Positions 58,832 through 64,000 of a DNA stretch of 64,000 nt are shown here, in pieces. Origin of the DNA: Artemisia argyi (taxonomy: Eukaryota; Streptophyta; Magnoliopsida; Asterales; Asteraceae); NCBI GenBank assembly GCA_030686995.1, contig CM060685.1:123128823-123192822 (forward strand), read 5' to 3'. The position numbers were made by a program, and so were the translations under genes. Positions within the stretch are counted from its first letter, which is position 1, and every line of letters starts with the position of its first letter. The notes under the pieces were generated by a model. It searched no databases, was not told where the DNA came from, and saw only the letters and a list, made by a program, of their open reading frames with translations.

Positions 58832-61800
58832 CTAGAAATAAAACTTACGCAAGTTGCTAGCGTGCCACGTTCTTGGTATTGTTTTCCCATGCATGTTTGC
58901 AAGTACATACGTTCCTGGACGTTTGGCCTCAATAATTTGGTATGGCCCTTCCCAGTTGGGGTCGAGTTTCTTTTGTCCTTGTTGACGACTTGCTTCATTT
59001 TTTTGGAGTACGTGGTCTTCGACTTTGAGGTGTCGATGGCGGACCTTTTGGTTATAGTATTGCTCCGTTGGTGTTTATATTTGGCTTCGCGTAGTGCAGC
59101 CAGTTCCCTTCTTTCTTCTAAAAACTCTAGATTTAATCGAAGCTCTTCATTGTTTTTGCTTTCGTCATACGAAGATATGCGGTAGGTAGGGATCCCTATT
59201 TCTAGGGGAAGGATAGCTTCTGACCCATAAACCAGGCTGAATGGAGTACAGTTGTTACCTGCTTTTGCCGTCATACGGTATGCCCAGAGCACATTTGATA
59301 GCTCTTCGACCCACTGACCTTTTGAATTTCCCAATCTAGTTTTGAGTCCTTGGATGAGGGTCCTGTTAGTCACCTCTATTTGTCCGTTCGCTTGGGGGTG
59401 TGCTACTGAGGTAAATCGTTGCTTGATATTGAGCTCGCTGCACCAATCACGAAAGGGATTTTCTGAAAACTGCTTCCCGTTGTCGCTTATTATGATACCT
59501 GGAATTCCAAAACGGCACAAGACGTTGGTCCAAACAAATTTAAGAATGTTATTACCAATAATTGTTGCCAGCGGTGCAGCATCCACCCATTTTGTGAAGT
59601 AATCAATTTCTACGACTAAGAATTTCAATCTACCCGGCGCTTCCGGAAAAGGGCCGACTATGTCGATCCCCCATTGATAAAATGGCCACGGACTGTAGAT
59701 GCTTGTCATATCATATTGCAGTTTTCGCAATATAGGGGCGTGTTCTTGACAGTTTCGGAATGTGTTGAGGACTTGCATTGCATCTCGGTACATGGTTGGC
59801 CAATAATACCGTAGCCGTGCCGCTTTTTGGGCAATGGTTCTTGCTCCCGCATGTGCTCCACAAGATCCAAAATGCGCTTCCTGGAGAATATATTGGTTCG
59901 GGCCAATGCATCTTAACCATGGCATTAAGTAACCTTTTCTATATAAAATACCTTGCTTTAGAGAGTACTGTGGCGCTTTGATTCGAATCTTTCTTGCAAT
60001 GTTTGGGTCTTCCGGGAGCTTTCCGTCTTTTAGGCAATCAATAATGGGATCCATCCAGGTTCCTCCCGACTCAGCTACTGTGTTTATTATTGTGGCTTCA
60101 GTGCTCCGACATGGGATGACTTCAACCAAGACTTTTTTGGTGAGGTGCGAAAAGGAGGACGAAGCAAGCTTGCTCAGAGCATTTGCACGTTTATTTTTGG
60201 ATCGTGGAATTTGCGTGATCGAGAAACTTTCAAAACTTTTTTGTAGGTGTTGAACTTTAGCTAAGTATCGCTTCATTGACTCCTCTCGTGCTTCGTACGT
60301 TCCTTTTATTTGGTTTGTCACGAGCAGTGAGTCACTGAAAACTTGTAAGCGATGCACCCCTATTTTAACAGCGAGCTCCAGTCCCACTAATAGGGCTTCG
60401 TACTCAGCTTCATTATTGGATGTCGGAAACTTGAAACGTAAGGCATATGTAACTTCTTTCCCGTTTGGGTCTGCCAGAATAAGACCTACTCCTGAGCCTT
60501 CTTCGCTTGACGCCCCGTCAATGTACAGTGTCCAGAATGGTGTTTCTTCTTGAGTCTTTGACTTCAATGTCGTCGTTCCTCCTAACGTTTCAGAGTTACT
60601 ATTCTTCGAGGATTCGGCTATGAAGTCTGCAATTATCTGCCCTTTGATCGCCATGTGTGGTTTGTATTTTATGTCATGTTCTCCTAACTCGATGGCCCAT
60701 TTTGCTAATCGGCCAGAGTTTTCCGGTTTTAGCAACACTTTTCGGATCGGCTGGTTTGTGAGCACGCATATCGCATGTGCCTGAAAGTATCGACGTAGAC
60801 GACGCGCAGTGTGTACAAGTGCAAGGGCTAGCTTCTCGAGAGGGGGTAGTTTACTTCGGCTCCTTGCAAGGCTTTACTGACGAAGTAAATGGGCTTCTGG
60901 ACACTCCCTCTTTCTGCCATAAGTACCGAGCTTATTGTCTCGTGGGACACTGCTAAGTAGAGTATCAGCGTTTCCCCTGGTGTTGGTACGGTCAAGGCGG
61001 GGAGGGATTGTAGGTGTTGCTTGAGTTCTTGAAATGCTAGCTCGGCTTCGTGTGTCCACCAGAAGTTATTTTTGTTCATACATCCCTTGAGCGTTTTGAA
61101 AAAGGGCAACGCTCTCTATGCTGACTTAGATAGGAAACGACCAAGGGCTGCTAGCTTTCCGTTGAGGCTTTGGACTTCTTTAATTGTGCGAGGGGAGGCC
61201 ATATCGATAATGGCCTTGACTTTTTCTAGGTTAGCTTCGATTCCTTCTCTGGTGATCATGTGCCCCAAGAATTGACCTGTTTCAATGCCAAACACACATT
61301 TTTTCGGATTTAGCTTCATGTTTATGCGTCGCAGGGTATGAAAGGTCTCTTCAATGTCTTCAATCAAACTCCCTACATTTCTGCTTTTGATCACCATGTC
61401 ATCGACATAGATTTCGATGTTTCGGCCGAGTTGACTGGAGAACGCTTTGTCCACCAACCGTTGATATGTTGCCCCTGCGTTTCTAAGCCCAAAGGGCATT
61501 TTCTCATAGCAGAAAGTCCCATGTTCCATGTGGAAAGCTGTCTTCTCTTCATCCTCCTCTGCCATGCGTATCTGGTGATACCCCTTGTATGCGTCGAGAA
61601 AACACTTGAATCTAAATCCTTCCAGGGACTCGATCTTTTGGTCTATCTCAGGTAAAGGGTAGCTGTCTTTTGGACAAGCTTTGTTCAAGTTAGTGAAGTC
61701 GATGCACATGCGCCAGGTTCCATCATTTTTTCTTACCATTACCAGGTTGGAGACCCAGCGGGGGAAGTATACTTCCTTAAGGATTCGTGCTTCCACAAGC

Positions 61801-62094
61801 TTGATGATTTCTTGGTTGATTGCATCGTTGCGTTCTTTAGCCAACACGCGCTTCTTCTGCCTAAATGGAAAGGTGCGTGGGTGTATGTTTAGCTTGTGTT
61901 CTGCGAGTTCTCTCGGTTTTTCAGTCATGTCTGATGGCGACCATGCAAATATGTCGTGGTTAGCGTGCAACAACTTTTGTAACTCTTCTTTTAATTTTGG
62001 TGGCAGGTTTGTGCCTACCATCACTTTCTGATTTGGGTAAAGGGAATTTATCTCCACTTCTTCTTTCTCGCTGTCGTTCTCCTGTGGTGTGGGT
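58832..62094 (-). pseudogene. pol: Ty3/gypsy Tat-lineage pol (RT, RNase H, archaeal-type RNase H, integrase), broken
   Basis: On the - strand, in order: reverse transcriptase (CIDFTNLNKACPKDSYPLPE, FLDAYKGYHQIRMAEEDEEK, catalytic YVDD at 61398-61409), RT-linked RNase H (AFQELKQHL, IYFVSKALQ), a second RNase H (FWTLYIDGASSEEGSGVGLI, NNEAEYEALLVGLELA) and integrase (GIDIVGPFPEAPG, ISDNGKQF, PQANGQIEV). The extra RNase H and these motif variants mark the Tat lineage. Breaks: a TAG nonsense codon at 61116-61118 between RT and RNase H, a 1-base loss in a C-run near 60841-60846, and a frameshift near 59065 before the C-terminus, whose natural stop is at 58832-58834. One Cys of the integrase zinc finger is replaced by Phe. 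The 5' side is cut at 62094, where duplicated unrelated DNA begins, so gag and protease are missing. Not functional. Confidence 0.93.
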
Positions 62095-62900
62095 AAATAT
62101 TGTAGTATTTAATTATATTTTTATTATAAAAATTTTTACATTTTAGACCCTCAAGAATACGAAAATTACACTATATACCTTATAGTTTGAAAGTTGGCAA
62201 AAATAGCCCTTTGACTTATAATGTTCAGGAAATTACATTTTCAGTCCCTCTACTTATAATTTTACAAAAATGACAGTATTAGTCCTTGTAGTTTTAAGTT
62301 TTAGAAATTTTCAATTTATACCCTATACTTTATATTCTCATGTTTTTAGCATTTAACTTTTAGAAAAAAGATAAAACAAACCCCGTAGTTATACTTTAAG
62401 GTGTTTATAGAAATAGTCCTTATAGTTTAAAGTTTCAGAAAATGGCAATATATACCCCTAGCAAAAAATTTCCCGTGAACATGATTCTCATATAAATATT
62501 ATAGAGATAATTACATTGATGAAAATTTCGGGTTGTTATAAAACCCGCCTCGTTGCCATCCCTATTTTTGAGTTAGAAAATACTTGAACGCATAGAAATC
62601 GGCTAGGGTTTGTATCTCAAAGTTTGCACACAAATTTATGAAAAATAACAAGAACATACATAGTATTTTAGAGATGACCGTGTGAGCTTGCCATAATCGA
62701 TTTTGGGTTTTTCACCGACTTCGATTTGACCACCTCAAGTTATAGGGGTAACGGTGTCACGAGCTCGAGGTGACGATGTCTGGGAGTACTGTTTGGTGGC
62801 AAAAAATCCAAAAACTTCACTTTCTAGGCACATTGGGTGACGAAGTCAGCTAAGGTAGTCTCAAATTCAAACATTTGCATTTTTCTTTCAAACTTCATCC
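62095..62900. repeat. Segmental duplication, segment B1 (partner 46108-46908)
   Basis: Same sequence and orientation as 46108-46908 with scattered differences. It includes the LTR end (62540), the AAACC after it (62541-62545) and the end of the GC-rich element. It abuts the truncated pol at 62094 on one side and the LTR copy at 62905 on the other. It lacks the 1.8 kb that separates the corresponding pieces at 46.9-48.7 kb. Confidence 0.88.
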
Positions 62901-62904
62901 CGGG

Positions 62905-63369
62905 GTCGAATGAGCGAACCTGTATCACTCAAAAAAGAAAAGCCACGTTAGAACTTATCCCGGGGTTTTGCCCCGGGATTAAGCTCTGACGCTCAAGTCA
63001 GATGATGATATATTTATTAAAGGCATTTATTATATAGAGAGAATAGAGCTTTTTTTTTTTTTTTTTTTTTTTTTGTCTGCTGGTGACTTACCTGCCTCCT
63101 TTTATAGGCGAGTAAAATGAATCACATTTTGAGATTAGATAAGAACTCTGACATTCGAATATATTCTCTGACATATTCCCTGCATTCTATCCGAATATTT
63201 TCAACTTGCGCAAATTGAGCAATTGGCTCATTTAATGCTCCTTCTAGAAGAGCAATTCATTTAGCAACTTGATCATTCTTGCAGATGATATATCTTATTT
63301 GCATGTCCACGTAGGTAGCAATATATCACAATTTAGTTTGGAAAGTATCTTGCATGCATATTTATAATA
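62905..63369 (-). mobile_element. Tat-lineage LTR copy (partner 48723-49210)
   Basis: Nearly identical to 48723-49210, including the ATCCCGGGG / CCCCGGGAT hairpin (62957-62979) and the TATA-like box. It differs by a T-run of about 23 (63051-63074), where the partner reads 'attgtatttgtttgtttttg', and by two small deletions. Similarity stops at about 63369. In a - strand element with pol at 58832-62094 this is in the place of the 5' LTR. Confidence 0.62.
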
Positions 63370-64000
63370 GCGTTAATTCCGAAAAGAGGACTTTTTGTGG
63401 ATAGGAATTCCCACCAATGACTTTTTTAGCTAATGTTCCCAATTTGGTCAAGTGCTAATGTGCGATCGTGCGAATGACACCTTTAAGAAAATAATAAAGT
63501 ACATGGTTAGGTGGGTGTGTCCTAGATATTTTTTTCTATTATTATCAAATTACTAATTTACCCCTCATTTTCTTTCTCTTTTGCTTTCTTTTTCTTCATA
63601 CCAGTTTCCAAATTCAACCCAATCAAACCGCGTTTCTTTGTAGTTTCCTTTAAATTTTAAAATCCTGACAAATTTCAAAGTATTCTCAATGAGCTGACCA
63701 CGTTCTTTCCACTAAAAAGTATTATCAAATTACTAATTTTTTTTGTTGTGTTGTTTCCTTGTCAAAAAAAGACCCATTTTGAACAACCAAGAATCCAAGA
63801 ATCTTGAACTCATTTGTGTCTTTTTTTCACCTTTAAAGAACCCATTATTCTATATATTTTTTCTGATAGAAAAACAATCCATTTTTAAGAAGAAAGTGTC
63901 CAAGAATCTTGAACCCATTTGTGTTTGGGTTCAATCTTTAATCTAAAACACATTTGGAGTAATAAAGATTCAAGAATCTTGGTAGGGACTGCTGTTATGA
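63370..64000. other. Right edge, unrecognised AT-rich DNA with a repeated phrase
   Basis: No confirmed gene. The phrase 'caagaatcttgaacccattt' recurs with small changes near 63796 and 63901, and partly at 63971, about 105 bp and 70 bp apart. The 67-codon open frame at 63743 spans two of these copies and is not supported. It may be the start of a repeat or gene continuing outside the window. Confidence 0.4.

Noticed and set aside
59342..62031. Several + strand frames of 67-142 codons
   Set aside because: Antisense shadows of the Tat pol.

Overview
The window is nuclear DNA of a flowering plant. The genes are split by GT-AG introns, both recognisable proteins are plant-type, and most of the rest is transposable-element DNA (long-LTR Ty3/gypsy pieces, a LINE, SINEs, MITEs). 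The repeat types suggest an Asteraceae-like eudicot, but that is an inference from general resemblance; no species marker is visible.

Host genes. Two intact protein-coding genes converge in the middle of the window. A GET3/TRC40-type tail-anchored-protein targeting ATPase lies on the + strand (13768-20084, 7 exons, 357 aa). A beta-type phospholipase D lies on the - strand (27622-34401, 10 exons, 1073 aa). All exon junctions were worked out by hand and keep frame. A tRNA-Leu(AAG) gene (21211-21291) lies between them. The space downstream of the phospholipase gene is a decayed direct-repeat array (about 21.3-27.6 kb). Its middle unit carries a broken copy of the last phospholipase exon.

Left arm (1-13.2 kb). 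This holds the 3' end of a large gypsy element with its polypurine tract and a 4.2-kb 3' LTR (1306-5525). Next comes a 4-kb solo LTR in opposite orientation with a perfect 5-bp target duplication (6251-10240), a fragment of a retroelement accessory gene (PF04195-like, 10647-11219), a Tourist-like MITE, an hAT-like MITE and a SINE.

Right arm (35-64 kb). This is a nest of transposons. Three further LTRs of the family seen at 1306 sit here as solo LTRs, all on the + strand and all with perfect 5-bp target duplications: 36215-39469 (ATGGT), 41272-45030 (CTCAC) and 51610-58552 (ATGGC). The first interrupts a long inverted-repeat element. The second lies inside another LTR (40487-46559, AAACC), which itself lies inside a GC-rich element. 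The third was later hit by an ORF1-only LINE. From about 48.7 to 63.4 kb the pieces fit one - strand Tat-lineage gypsy element: LTR, antisense accessory ORF, broken pol, LTR. It is split by the third solo LTR. A segment of 46.1-49.2 kb is duplicated at 62.1-63.4 kb.

I found no CRISPR array, operon or new biochemical system. The notable content is the transposon nesting history, the tandem duplication downstream of the phospholipase gene, and details of the two host genes.
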